This document shows positions 6,427 through 14,596 of a DNA stretch of 20,081 nt, piece by piece (position 1 is the first letter of the stretch; every line of letters begins with the position of its first letter). The DNA comes from an uncultured Phycisphaerales bacterium (lineage in GTDB: Bacteria; Planctomycetota; Phycisphaerae; UBA1845; CAIVHJ01): NCBI GenBank assembly GCA_903905665.1, contig CAIVHJ010000264.1:1-20081 (forward strand), given 5' to 3'. Below the pieces are notes generated by a model. The model searched no databases and was not told the DNA's origin. It worked only from the letters and a program-made list of their open reading frames with translations. The position numbers and the translations under genes were made by a program.

Positions 6427-7839
6427 TCAAACGTCGAAGTAGAGGCAGAATTCGTAGGGGTGAGGGCGTGAGCGGAGGGCGGCGACTTCGTTTTCCATTT
6501 TGTATTCGATCCAGTAATGAATAACGTCCTCGGTGAACACGCCCCCGCGAAGCAAGTAATCGTGATCGTTTTTCAGGCATTGCAGCGCCTCTTCAAGCGA
6601 GGGGGGCGTAGTACGGATTTTCGCCATTTCTTCGGAGGTGAGTTCGTACAGGTTTTTATCCATGGCGGGTCCGGGGTCGATGTGATTTTGAATGCCGTCG
6701 AGGACAGCCATGAGAATGGCGCTGAAGGCGAGATAGGGATTGCAGCTGGGGTCGGGGCATCGGAATTCGAGGCGCTTGGTTCGTGGGTTGTGCTGGTACA
6801 TCGGAATTCGGACAAATGCAGACCGGTTCCCCATGGAATAAATGAGATTGACGGGGGCTTCGTAACCGGGGACGAGTCGTTTGTAGCTGTTGGTGGTGGG
6901 GTTGGTGAAGGCGAGGAGGCTGCCGGCGTGTTTCATCAGACCGCCGATGGCCCAGAGACCGAGGTCGGAGAGTTCGGCGTATTTGTCGCCGTAGAAGAGA
7001 GGCGTGTCGCCGTTCCAGAGAGAGAAATGGACGTGCATTCCGGTTCCGTTGTCGCCAAAGAGCGGTTTCGGCATGAAGGTGGCGACCTGACCATGCCGGG
7101 CGGCGACGTTTTTGACAATGTACTTGTAGAGCATGACGGCGTCACCCATATCGACGAGCCGTTTGTATCGCATGTCGATCTCGCCCTGTCCGCCGGTGGC
7201 GACTTCGTGGTGGTGGGCTTCGATCTGAATGCCGCATTGTTGCAGGATGGAGACCATTTCACTGCGCAAGTTCTGTCCGCGATCGTTGGGGGGGACGGGG
7301 AAATAACCTTCTTTGGGACGCAATTGATTTCCGAGGTTTCCGGGTTCGTCTTTTCCACGTCGCCAGATGCCTTCTTCGGAGTCGATTCCGTAGTGAGCGT
7401 AGTTGATCCCCTGATCGTAGAAGACCTTGTCGAAGACGAAGAATTCAAGTTCGGGTCCGAAGTAAGCGGAATCGGCGATACCGGTGGTGCGAAGATGATC
7501 CGCAGCCTTGCGCGCGATCGAACGGGGATCGCGTGAGTAGCGTCCGCGCGTGATCGGGTCTTTGATGTCGCAGATCATGGCGAGGGTTTTTTGTTCAAAA
7601 AATGGATCGACGATGGCGGTTTCTGCGACAGGGACGATCAGCATGTCGGATTCATTGATCGCCTGCCAGCCGCGAATGGAAGAACCGTCGAAACCAAATC
7701 CGTCCTCGAACGAATCGAGCGTTAGTTCGCCGATGGGATAGGTACAGTGTTGCCACGATCCGGGAAAATCGAGGAAACGCAGGTCCACCAGTTCGATCTG
7801 CTGTTCGTGGGTGAATTTCAGGACTTGTTCAGGGGTCAT
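6427..7839 (-). CDS. glnA: Glutamine synthetase, type I
   Basis: ATP-dependent condensation of glutamate and ammonia to glutamine in the cytoplasm, as a dodecamer. The 470 residues match the family's usual 465-475. Motifs: DGSSIRGW (51-58), metal-binding GPELEFF (127-133), HHHEVATGGQGEID, PKPLFGDNGTGMHVHFS with the catalytic His, NPTTNSYKRLVPGYEAPV, and RLEFRCPDPSCNPYLAF. KNLYEL carries the tyrosine (Y398) that is adenylylated by GlnE in the I-beta subgroup, so control by adenylylation is likely. The start at 7839 has GGGAGG 7 nt upstream. It is divergent from a second glutamine synthetase gene starting at 8064. The leader has an inverted repeat (7895-7926). No sigma-54 -24/-12 element was found. 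Confidence 0.96.
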   Translation of the reverse strand: MTPEQVLKFTHEQQIELVDLRFLDFPGSWQHCTYPIGELTLDSFEDGFGFDGSSIRGWQAINESDMLIVPVAETAIVDPFFEQKTLAMICDIKDPITRGRYSRDPRSIARKAADHLRTTGIADSAYFGPELEFFVFDKVFYDQGINYAHYGIDSEEGIWRRGKDEPGNLGNQLRPKEGYFPVPPNDRGQNLRSEMVSILQQCGIQIEAHHHEVATGGQGEIDMRYKRLVDMGDAVMLYKYIVKNVAARHGQVATFMPKPLFGDNGTGMHVHFSLWNGDTPLFYGDKYAELSDLGLWAIGGLMKHAGSLLAFTNPTTNSYKRLVPGYEAPVNLIYSMGNRSAFVRIPMYQHNPRTKRLEFRCPDPSCNPYLAFSAILMAVLDGIQNHIDPGPAMDKNLYELTSEEMAKIRTTPPSLEEALQCLKNDHDYLLRGGVFTEDVIHYWIEYKMENEVAALRSRPHPYEFCLYFDV

Positions 7840-7894
7840 GAACGTTCCTCCCGGAAATTGTCCGATGGGGAGACATGAGAAACACGATCGCCAC

Positions 7895-7926
7895 GTGGAA
7901 TCGCATTACGCTGGAGTCCATTCCAC
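7895..7926. promoter_or_regulatory. Inverted repeat in the glnA leader
   Basis: GTGGAAT (7895-7901) and ATTCCAC (7920-7926) form a perfect 7-bp inverted repeat over an 18-nt loop. The palindrome CCACGTGG (7891-7898) overlaps its left arm and TGGAGTCCA (7912-7920) lies inside. It sits between a possible minus-strand -10 (TATGAT, 7942-7937) and the glnA start, so it could be an operator or a leader hairpin. No function is proven. Confidence 0.4.
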
Positions 7927-8063
7927 AAGGAACAGTATCATAGTCTGTCGCGGGGGAATCACTTGCGGGTGTTGAATTTTGGTTAGGTTCGTGGGATAAG
8001 AGAAGCAGACGGAGTGCATTTAAATTCTTTCAGGCATTTGGGTATAGCTAGGTGGAGATTCAC

Positions 8064-9482
8064 ATGTTTGGTTCGTTTGCAGAGGCACTTAAGTTCTTGT
8101 CGGATCATGACATAGCGATGGTGGATTTGAAGATTGCGGGGTTGCTGGGTCAGTGGTTGCATGTGACGATCCCCGCCAAGAGTTTTTCGCAGAAGCATTT
8201 TGAGGAGGGGGTTGGATACGACGGTTCCTCTGGGTCGGGGTTCACGACGATCGAATGTGGGGACGTGAACGCCCGTCCCGATCCGACGACGGGGTTTTTG
8301 GATCCGTTTTGTGAGACGCCCACACTGAGTTTTTTGTGCGACACGATTACGTCGGATACCCACGAGCCGTTTCCAAGCGATCCGCGAAACATTCTGCGGC
8401 GAGCGGTGGAATACATGCGAAGCACCGGGGTGGCGGATGAGGCCTGGATGGCGCCGGAATTCGAGTTTCACGTGTTTGATCGCGTGGAGGTTTCAAACCA
8501 GCCCTACGATACGGGTGTGAAAGTGAAATGTTCGGAAGTGGTGTCCGACGGGAGCATGGTGGCCCTATCGCAGAAGGGTGGTTACATGCGATCGATGCCG
8601 GCGGATCAGTTGCAGGACCTTCGGACGGAGATCAGCCTGATTCTGGAGCAGATGGGAATTTCGGTTCGTTACCATCATCACGAAGTCGGCGGGGCGGGTC
8701 AGTGCGAGATTGAGATCAACATGGAGACGGTTCCCAAAGTGGCGGATCATTCGATGCTGATCAAATACGTGATCAAGAACGTCGCGCGGCGGCACGACAA
8801 GCTGGCGACGTTCATGCCCAAGCCGGTTTTTGGCGAGCCGGGGAATGGGATGCATGTTCATCAGCGGCTGGAGAAAAACGGGAAGCCGCTGTTTTTTGAT
8901 GAGCGGCGGAAAAATTATGCGGATTTGAGTGATACGGCATTGCAGTACATCGGGGGTTTGCTGCTGCACGGACGCGGTTTGTCGGGGATTACGAATCCTT
9001 CGACGAATTCGTTCAAGCGTCTGGTGGAAGGTTACGAGGCGCCGGTGAATTTGTTTTTCTCGCTGGGGAATCGTTCGGCGGCGATTCGGATTCCGAAATA
9101 TGCCGTCAGTTCGAAAGACAAGCGGATCGAATATCGTTCGGCGGATTTTACGGGGAACATTTATCTGTCGTTGGCGGGAATGTTGATGGCGGGACTGGAT
9201 GGGGTGGTCAATAAGATCGACATCACGAAACATCCGTTCGGTCCTTATGACGTGGACATCGAACAGGAAAACGACGGATTCAAGAGCAAAATCACGGCGC
9301 TGCCTCGGACGTTGTATTTGGCGCTGGAAGCGCTTCAGCACGATCACGAATTTTTGTTGAAGGGCGACGTGTTCAGTTCGGAGTTCATCCAGAACTGGAT
9401 CCATTCCAAACATCGTCGCGAGTCCAACGCCGTGGCCCACCGACCGCATCCGTTCGAGTATCAACTTTATCTGGACTGCTGA
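8064..9482 (+). CDS. Divergent glutamine synthetase paralogue (GlnA-like)
   Basis: A 472-residue cytoplasmic enzyme of the type I glutamine synthetase fold. A GTG at 8052 is in frame, but the ATG at 8064 has GGAG 6 nt upstream and is preferred. Catalytic-site motifs are kept: DGSSGSGF, APEFEFHVFD, HHHEVGGAGQCEIEI, FMPKPVFGEPGNGMHVHQ, NPSTNSFKRLVEGYEAPV, NRSAAIRIP and RIEYRSADFTGN. The adenylylation loop NLYEL of classic GlnA is replaced by GPYDVDIEQEN, so GlnE control is unlikely. The C-terminus RPHPFEYQLYLDC parallels that of the neighbouring glnA (RPHPYEFCLYFDV), which suggests a duplicated pair now arranged divergently. It may make glutamine under other conditions or act on another amino or amine substrate; the sequence does not decide. 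Confidence 0.9.
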   Translation: MFGSFAEALKFLSDHDIAMVDLKIAGLLGQWLHVTIPAKSFSQKHFEEGVGYDGSSGSGFTTIECGDVNARPDPTTGFLDPFCETPTLSFLCDTITSDTHEPFPSDPRNILRRAVEYMRSTGVADEAWMAPEFEFHVFDRVEVSNQPYDTGVKVKCSEVVSDGSMVALSQKGGYMRSMPADQLQDLRTEISLILEQMGISVRYHHHEVGGAGQCEIEINMETVPKVADHSMLIKYVIKNVARRHDKLATFMPKPVFGEPGNGMHVHQRLEKNGKPLFFDERRKNYADLSDTALQYIGGLLLHGRGLSGITNPSTNSFKRLVEGYEAPVNLFFSLGNRSAAIRIPKYAVSSKDKRIEYRSADFTGNIYLSLAGMLMAGLDGVVNKIDITKHPFGPYDVDIEQENDGFKSKITALPRTLYLALEALQHDHEFLLKGDVFSSEFIQNWIHSKHRRESNAVAHRPHPFEYQLYLDC

Positions 9483-9493
9483 CGAAGAGAATG

Positions 9494-9528
9494 ATGAACG
9501 ATGAACGATGAATGATGAATGATGAACA
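9494..9528. repeat. Heptanucleotide tandem repeat (ATGAAYG)n
   Basis: Five 7-bp units: ATGAACG twice, ATGAATG twice, then ATGAACA, starting 12 nt after the glutamine synthetase stop. Heptamer tandem repeats of this sort are known from several bacterial groups (for example the STRR repeats of cyanobacteria). A second, different heptamer tract is at 12721-12755, and a related GATGAGGA doublet lies near 11861-11880. Confidence 0.8.
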
Positions 9529-9876
9529 TGTCGCCGGAAAGTCTCTCCTCGTGCCCATCGCGTCATGACAGGTTTTTCTCAATTCAGAATTTTCCCACGC
9601 GTTTGTCAAAATGAATTTCTCGTACCATCCCTCATCTTGAACTGGTTTCGAAAGCAACGATTCGACCTGTCTCTGTCACGCGAATGCTTGAGGTGGTCGG
9701 TCCTAAACGCAAGCCTCCGATATGGATCGGGTGGACGGCTGTTGTGTGGAGATTGGTTGAGCGTGTTTCAAGAGATCGGGAAGATTTCGTGCAATCGTCA
9801 AGGGGTGGATGGGTATAAAGGGGTGTATCTGGTGGAAAAGCTCTGCGGATTTCGGGTGAAGTTCGGTAGGTTTTCG

Positions 9877-9904
9877 TTGACTTAAGTGCCTGTCGGATTA
9901 GAAT
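9877..9904 (+). promoter_or_regulatory. Putative promoter of the type II secretion operon
   Basis: TTGACT (9877-9882), a 16-nt spacer and TAGAAT (9899-9904), each 5 of 6 to the sigma-70 consensus. Transcription would begin near 9911, giving a leader of about 220 nt before gspF. It is the best promoter-like match in the spacer. Confidence 0.5.
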
Positions 9905-10129
9905 TAATGACTGTTAGTGGAGTTGGATTGAAGGAAGCGATTTTACGATTGGCCAAGGACGGCAGAAGCACTTCGCGAACGAGAGCAAATCAGTTATCGG
10001 ACTTCGCCCGCCGTCCCAGGGTCAATGACGAGATGGAATCATTGGTGAGCCGCGTGCAGAGAACAGAATCGAACTGCGCGCGGAAAAACCGGACGCCGAG
10101 TTGCGTCCGATGAACAGCGGAAAATCGCA

Positions 10130-11338
10130 ATGCCGACGTTCACGTATAAAGCGATTGATGCGACGGGTAAAAACGTGCGAGGCACGCTTGTAGCAGATAG
10201 TCAGCAGGCGGCGTTGGGTCAGTTGGGCGAGCGAGCGCTGTATCCCGTCGAGATCATCGAAGGGAGTCCGATTCAAAGGTCTTCGCTGTGGACTGGACAG
10301 CGACGCGTGAAGCTTCGTCACCTCACGACGTTTTATGGTCAGTTGGCGGATTTGTTGCGCGCGGGAGTGCCAATGCTTCGATCGCTCGACGTGCTGGGCC
10401 GACAGACGTCCAACAAGATGCTGAGCGAGATCGTTCGGGAGATTCGCGAAGACGTGGCGGGCGGGACCAGTCTGGCGGATTCGATGGCGAAGCATCCGCA
10501 TGTGTTCAAGAATTTGCACGTGGCGATGGTTCGCGCCGGAGAGGTGGGAGGTTTTCTGGAAGACGTGTTGAGCCGGATCGCGCAGTTCGTCGAGAGGCAG
10601 GACGAACTTCGGAACAAGTTGATCGGGTCGATGATTTATCCGTGCATCCTGGTGGTGATCGGCAGCGGGGTGATTATTTCGATGCTGACGTTTGTGGTTC
10701 CGAAGTTGCGGCCGTTTATCGAGCGTGCCCAGCCGAATGTTCTGACCCGGATTGTATTTCTCGCCTGCGACGTGTTGCAGCATTACGGCGTGTTTTTGTT
10801 TGGGGGGTTATTTGTGGCGGTGGCGGTGATTCTGGCCTATTCCCGGACGGATGCCGGTCGGTACAAGATTGATTTGTGGAAATTGAAAATGCCGGTACTG
10901 GGTCGGACGCTGGTCATGATCGCTTTGTGCCGTTTCTGCCGGATTTTGGGGACTTTGCTCAAGAGCGGGGTGCCGATTTTGCAGGCGTTACGGATCGCCA
11001 AGGATTCGGCGGATAGCGCCATTTTGGCGGCGGAGATCGACAAAGCGGTCGAAAGCGTTCAAAAGGGCGGGACGATTTCGCAAAATTTCAGCCAGTGTGC
11101 GCTGTTCCCTCTGGACCTGGTGGACATGATCGCCGTGGCGGAGGAAAGCAACAGTCTGGATGCGGTGCTGGTGCAGATCGCCGACACGAACGAGACGCGC
11201 ACGGCGCGAATGATCGACATGGGCGTGCGACTGGTTGAACCGATGTTGCTGGTGATCATCGCGGGAATCGTGGCGATGATTGCTATTGCGCTATTGGTTC
11301 CGATATTGGGTATGAGTGCTCATCTATCCGGACGGTGA
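10130..11338 (+). CDS. gspF: Type II secretion inner-membrane platform protein GspF/PilC
   Basis: Polytopic inner-membrane protein that couples the assembly ATPase to pseudopilus growth. The 402 residues are the family's usual length. It begins with MPTFTYKAIDATGKNVRGTL, the standard GspF N-terminus. Two T2SSF repeats follow (about 67-190 and 270-395), each with the LRAGVPMLRSLDVL / LKSGVPILQALRIA signature and a GEVGG- or EESNS-type turn. Membrane segments: about 163-190, 218-236 and 369-391. It is the first gene of a plus-strand operon and ends 44 nt before the preferred gspG start. The Shine-Dalgarno is weak (CGGAAAA). GspE, its usual upstream partner, is not adjacent. Confidence 0.94.
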   Translation: MPTFTYKAIDATGKNVRGTLVADSQQAALGQLGERALYPVEIIEGSPIQRSSLWTGQRRVKLRHLTTFYGQLADLLRAGVPMLRSLDVLGRQTSNKMLSEIVREIREDVAGGTSLADSMAKHPHVFKNLHVAMVRAGEVGGFLEDVLSRIAQFVERQDELRNKLIGSMIYPCILVVIGSGVIISMLTFVVPKLRPFIERAQPNVLTRIVFLACDVLQHYGVFLFGGLFVAVAVILAYSRTDAGRYKIDLWKLKMPVLGRTLVMIALCRFCRILGTLLKSGVPILQALRIAKDSADSAILAAEIDKAVESVQKGGTISQNFSQCALFPLDLVDMIAVAEESNSLDAVLVQIADTNETRTARMIDMGVRLVEPMLLVIIAGIVAMIAIALLVPILGMSAHLSGR

Positions 11339-11382
11339 ACCGGGATGATGAGCGTGGGAATTTTTCATTCAGGAGTTGTAGT

Positions 11383-11829
11383 ATGAAACAGGTGAAGACG
11401 AATCGGCGCAGGGGTTTCACGTTGTTGGAAATCATGTTGGTGCTGGGGGTATTAGTGCTGCTGTTCGCGTTGCTGGTTCCCAATCTGGTCAGGACGGGTG
11501 AAGCCGCGAAGGAAGATTTGTGTGAAGCCATGGTGGGGTCCACAAGTCCGCTGTCCAGCAGTATCGAGCAGTTTCATCTTCGGATCGGCGAGTATCCCCG
11601 GATACTCGTGGATTTGTACCAAAAACCCGACTGGTTGAGCGAGACTGTGACAGCGAAATGGTACCAATTCGTGAAAGAACCCAAGTTTACTGATCCCTGG
11701 GGGCATGAGTTGGTTTACAAGGGGGGTGACGATGCAGACGTGAACAAGGATGGGTTTGATCTTATCTGTATTGGAAAAGACGGAAAAGAAGGGACGGAAG
11801 ACGACAAGCCGAATTTCAAAAAGCAATGA
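11383..11829 (+). CDS. gspG: Major pseudopilin GspG
   Basis: Main subunit of the type II secretion pseudopilus, cleaved and methylated by the prepilin peptidase at the inner membrane. An upstream in-frame ATG (11335) exists, but the ATG at 11383 has AGGAG 7 nt upstream and gives a normal 11-residue leader, so 11383 is used (148 residues). Prepilin motif RRRG^FTLLEIMLVLGVLVLLFALLVP has Glu at +5. The C-terminal part has the GspG pattern DPWGHELVYKGG, DVNKDGFDLICIGKDGKEGTEDD. This Asp-rich loop corresponds to the conserved calcium site of GspG. It is followed by a 58-nt spacer. Confidence 0.9.
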   Translation: MKQVKTNRRRGFTLLEIMLVLGVLVLLFALLVPNLVRTGEAAKEDLCEAMVGSTSPLSSSIEQFHLRIGEYPRILVDLYQKPDWLSETVTAKWYQFVKEPKFTDPWGHELVYKGGDDADVNKDGFDLICIGKDGKEGTEDDKPNFKKQ

Positions 11830-11887
11830 AAAGCGTTCATTGTTGGGTCTTATAGGGCGTGATGAGGAACGATGAGGATGTTGCGGG

Positions 11888-12715
11888 ATGCGGTGCGTGA
11901 TTCATAGCGCTGCGAGTTTCACGTTTCGGGGTTCAGGGGCCCTGCGAAGCGGGCGTCGTGCCGTGACGTTGCTCGAGTTGATGCTGGTGCTGAGTTTGCT
12001 GGTGCTGCTGGCGTTTTTCATCGTGCCGAATCTGAACGATCCGCTGAAGCAAACGTCGCTGCCGGAGTCGGCGGATCGGTTTCGATCGTTGATTTACATG
12101 ACGCGCGCGTATGCGATGCTGGATGGGATGCGGTATCGGATTCGTTTTCTCAGCGAAGACGCCGGGAAAGCCAAGGAACTTTCGGGGCAGGAATTGAACC
12201 AGCCGATTGTGGAAGTGGAAAAAGACCCGGTGCAGTATCCGGGGGCTTATGAGTCGGTGAAAGCGTCGTGGGCATCGGGAGAGACGTTTTTGGGGAACGT
12301 GTGGTGTTACCGAATTCTGCCGGGTGAACCGACGTATGACAGCGCACTGGTGGAACCGAAGGAAAAAGACTCGTTTCAAAACGAGGATGACAAGAAACGG
12401 AAGCGTGAAGAGGGGTTGAAGGAGGACGAGGACTGGATGTTGTTTTTTGGGCCGGACGGGACGTCGGCATGGATGTCGTTTCGGCTGGTGGATGCGCCGA
12501 AGCAGGCGTTCGACGAGCGGAAACTGGCGGAGTATGAGCAGGTGGATGTGATCGTGGACGGCCGTTTGGGATTGGTGTTTTTGCAGCGGCCGTTGTATCA
12601 GGACGAAATCGACGTATTGGCGGAAAAAGGTCACTCACCGCTGTTGCGGAGGGATTTTATGGCGGCTCGGCATTTGACCGAAGACGACGTGCTGGAAATC
12701 GACATGACGAAATGA
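11888..12715 (+). CDS. gspH: Minor pseudopilin, GspH-like
   Basis: A 275-residue type IV prepilin-like protein. The leader is 25 residues and the cleavage site is GRRA^VTLLELMLVLSLLVLLAFFIVP, with Ala in place of the usual Gly at -1 and Glu kept at +5. The segment after the helix (ESADRFRSLIYMTRAYAMLDG, RYRIRF) resembles GspH/FimT pseudopilins. The body is long for GspH (usually about 170-200) and holds a highly charged insertion near residues 155-180 (KEKDSFQNEDDKKRKREEG). The start codon is not certain because no good Shine-Dalgarno is visible. Its stop overlaps the next start (ATGA at 12712), suggesting translational coupling. The H assignment rests on order and N-terminal style. Confidence 0.75.
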   Translation: MRCVIHSAASFTFRGSGALRSGRRAVTLLELMLVLSLLVLLAFFIVPNLNDPLKQTSLPESADRFRSLIYMTRAYAMLDGMRYRIRFLSEDAGKAKELSGQELNQPIVEVEKDPVQYPGAYESVKASWASGETFLGNVWCYRILPGEPTYDSALVEPKEKDSFQNEDDKKRKREEGLKEDEDWMLFFGPDGTSAWMSFRLVDAPKQAFDERKLAEYEQVDVIVDGRLGLVFLQRPLYQDEIDVLAEKGHSPLLRRDFMAARHLTEDDVLEIDMTK

Positions 12716-13674
12716 AGTGCGAATTACGAATTATGAATTACGAGTTACGAGTTGCGAAACGATCTCAGAATTTTTTGTGGCGCCGGCTTCCAGTCGGTGG
12801 GTCGCGGGATCGTTCTCTGACGCGGCGGGGCGTGTTGTTGTTGGAGGTGATATTGGCGCTGGCGATATTGCTGATGGGGATGGCGGTGATCGGGGTGCAG
12901 ATGAACACGTCGCTGGAGACGGGTTACCGCGACGCGCAGACGAATCAGGCGTTGATGCTGGCGGAAGCGAAGTTGGCGCAGTTGGACAGCGGGGTAGTGA
13001 AGATCGGGATCGAGGGACTGGATGGGTCGTTTCCGGTGTTTCCGGGATATTTTTATCGTTTTGAAATTGAGCCGGAAAGGGACATCGACGGGATGTATCG
13101 AGTGAAACTTGAAGTTCTTTACGACGGTTCCCGGATCGGGGTGAAACCGGAAGACCTCGTGGATGCCAAGCCGGCGGAAGGAAATGAAGTGCTGATGACG
13201 TTGTACACGTTCCGCCCAACGCCGCCGGTGGTGGATTTGCAGCGTGATTTCGGTCTGAATGATGACCAAATGGCGGATTTGGGCGAGAAGTTGCCGGTCG
13301 AACTTTTGGACCCGACGAACATTTCCCCAAGTTTGTTCGCGGATCTGGACCCGGAAACATTGATGAGTGTATTGACGGCGATCGGGGAAGCGTACGGGAT
13401 TTCCGAGGCGCAAATACAGATGGCGTTTCAGGCGGGTCTGCTCGATCCGAATTTTTTGTTGAACATGGCGTCGCAGATGAATCAGGGTGGAGGGTTGCCC
13501 GGGGGACTGCCGCTGAATCCGGGTGGAGAGTCACCGTCCGGAGATGAAACAAAAAAGACTTCGCCGGATGAAGGGAAGCCGACAGATCAACCGGTGGATG
13601 AAAAAGCGGAACTGGAGAAAGGGATCAAGAAACTGAACGATTTGAAGGCGAAGCATTCGGGGGGTGGAAAATGA
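12712..13674 (+). CDS. gspI: Minor pseudopilin, GspI-like, with repeat-derived leader
   Basis: A 320-residue prepilin-like protein. The cleavage site is TRRG^VLLLEVILALAILLMGMAVIG (G40, Glu at +5), and the mature start (LEVILALAIL, then LMLAEAKLAQLDSG) fits GspI. The 40-residue leader is unusual: codons 4-15 are a heptamer tandem repeat (12721-12755) and codons about 22-30 are a REP-like palindrome (12776-12799). The only canonical starts are ATG 12712, which overlaps the upstream stop, and ATG 12733 inside the repeat. The C-terminal half is longer than in a classic GspI (about 125 residues): PTPPVVDLQRDFGLNDDQMADLGEKL, then Gly/Pro-rich sequence and a Lys/Glu tail. It overlaps the next gene by ATGA. 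Confidence 0.78.
   Translation: MKCELRIMNYELRVAKRSQNFLWRRLPVGGSRDRSLTRRGVLLLEVILALAILLMGMAVIGVQMNTSLETGYRDAQTNQALMLAEAKLAQLDSGVVKIGIEGLDGSFPVFPGYFYRFEIEPERDIDGMYRVKLEVLYDGSRIGVKPEDLVDAKPAEGNEVLMTLYTFRPTPPVVDLQRDFGLNDDQMADLGEKLPVELLDPTNISPSLFADLDPETLMSVLTAIGEAYGISEAQIQMAFQAGLLDPNFLLNMASQMNQGGGLPGGLPLNPGGESPSGDETKKTSPDEGKPTDQPVDEKAELEKGIKKLNDLKAKHSGGGK
12721..12755. repeat. Heptanucleotide tandem repeat (GARTTAY)n in the gspI leader
   Basis: Five 7-bp units: GAATTAC, GAATTAT, GAATTAC, GAGTTAC, GAGTTGC. It lies entirely inside the coding region of gspI just after its start. Because 7 is not a multiple of 3, gain or loss of one unit would shift the frame between the start and the prepilin signal. 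Confidence 0.85.
12776..12799. repeat. REP-like palindrome, copy 2 (inside gspI)
   Basis: 22 of 24 bases are identical to the element at 1201-1224, with the same TCC loop and degenerate arms CGCCGGCT / AGTCGGTG. It encodes part of the gspI leader (WRRLPVG). The two differences weaken the stem only slightly (G-T pairs). Confidence 0.8.
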
Positions 13675-14579
13675 GATCGATGGTCCGGCCCCGGTCGTCA
13701 GTGCTTTGTCCCGCGATAGCGCGATCGGATCGGGGTCTCGTTTCAGGTCGGAAGGGTTTTACGTTGTTGGAGGTGGTGTTGGCGCTGGGTCTGATTTTGA
13801 TTTTGCTGGGTCTTGTGTTCGGGTTTTACAACCAGACGGTGGAGAACCGCCGGATGGGATTGGCGTCGAATTATGAGGAACAGTTAGCAAGGGCGCTGCT
13901 GAAGCAAATCGGAGAGGAAATCCGGTCGTGCGCGGGATTCACCCCCGGATTCGGGCCGGGAATCATCGGAGGGCAGTACGAACTGACGATGCAGACGCTG
14001 GCGATTCCGTCGCGCGAGTTGTTTCGCGTTCGGGACGTCACCGACGCACCGCTTCCGGGCCAGCACGATGTGAAGCAGGTCAAATACTTCGTCGCGTGGG
14101 ACAAGGACATCGTCGATCCGGTGAGCGGTTTGCCGCTGGCATTGGGTCTGGTGCGGCAGGAGCTCAAGACGCTGAATCAGGCGATCATCATGGTTGATGA
14201 GGCGGCGCCGGTGGAAACGGATCAGCCGCAACCCACCGAAGATGCCCAGCAGTCTTTCCGGTTGCAGTTGTATGCCCCGGAGATCAAGTATCTGGAGTTT
14301 CGTTATTTCGACGGTTCGCAGTGGTACAAGGACTGGATGATCACTCAGGGAAATCCGTTGCCGCAGATGGTGCGGGTGACGATCGGTTATCAGACGCAGC
14401 AGCAGGAAGATATGGACAACGTCGGATTTAATGAAAAAGATTTCCAGTTAAAAGAGGAATTCGAGGTGTTTCCGCCGCGAAGTTACACCGCCTATGTGCG
14501 GGTGGTGCAGGCGGACACGTTTTACGGGTCGCGGATGACGCGAATGGCCGTCGATCAGATGGAGCAGGGCGGAATTTAG
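13671..14579 (+). CDS. gspJ: Minor pseudopilin, GspJ-like
   Basis: A 302-residue prepilin-like protein with a 29-residue leader and a classic site GRKG^FTLLEVVLALGLILILLGLVFGFYN (Glu at +5). The mature part carries LARALLKQIGEEIRSC, then a region ending EIKYLEFRYFDGSQWYKDW and LPQMVRVTIGY, the usual GspJ closing strand pattern (FRY.dG..W...W....LP..V...I). Minor pseudopilins I, J and K form the tip complex that starts pseudopilus assembly. It overlaps gspI by ATGA and is 17 nt before gspK. A second ATG three codons in (13680) is an alternative start. Confidence 0.85.
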   Translation: MRSMVRPRSSVLCPAIARSDRGLVSGRKGFTLLEVVLALGLILILLGLVFGFYNQTVENRRMGLASNYEEQLARALLKQIGEEIRSCAGFTPGFGPGIIGGQYELTMQTLAIPSRELFRVRDVTDAPLPGQHDVKQVKYFVAWDKDIVDPVSGLPLALGLVRQELKTLNQAIIMVDEAAPVETDQPQPTEDAQQSFRLQLYAPEIKYLEFRYFDGSQWYKDWMITQGNPLPQMVRVTIGYQTQQQEDMDNVGFNEKDFQLKEEFEVFPPRSYTAYVRVVQADTFYGSRMTRMAVDQMEQGGI

Positions 14580-14596
14580 CAAGTTTGGGATAAGCG

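Larger units (their letters stand above)
9483..10129 (+). other. Non-coding spacer upstream of the secretion operon
   Basis: These 647 nt hold a heptamer repeat just after the glutamine synthetase stop (9494-9528) and a good promoter at 9877-9904. Open frames 9565-9885 (106 residues) and 9886 or 9907-10113 (up to 75 residues) have no ribosome binding site, no recognisable domain and odd composition, so I do not call them. No terminator hairpin with T-run is seen after 9482. Confidence 0.5.

Noticed and set aside
6517..7536. 339-residue plus-strand open frame
   Set aside because: Antisense to glnA; a by-product of its codon usage.
7840..8063. Sigma-54 promoter or glutamine riboswitch between the two glutamine synthetase genes
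   Set aside because: No TGGCAC-N5-TTGC-like element on either strand and no recognisable riboswitch core.
9494..9528. CRISPR-like array
   Set aside because: Directly adjoining 7-bp units without spacers; a simple tandem repeat.
8565..9566. 333-residue minus-strand open frame
   Set aside because: Antisense to the second glutamine synthetase; the start lies in the non-coding spacer and the sequence is His/Arg-rich noise.
9565..10113. Possible small genes of 106 and 75 residues before gspF
   Set aside because: No Shine-Dalgarno, no domain, and the second overlaps the likely leader of the secretion operon. Kept only as part of the spacer description.
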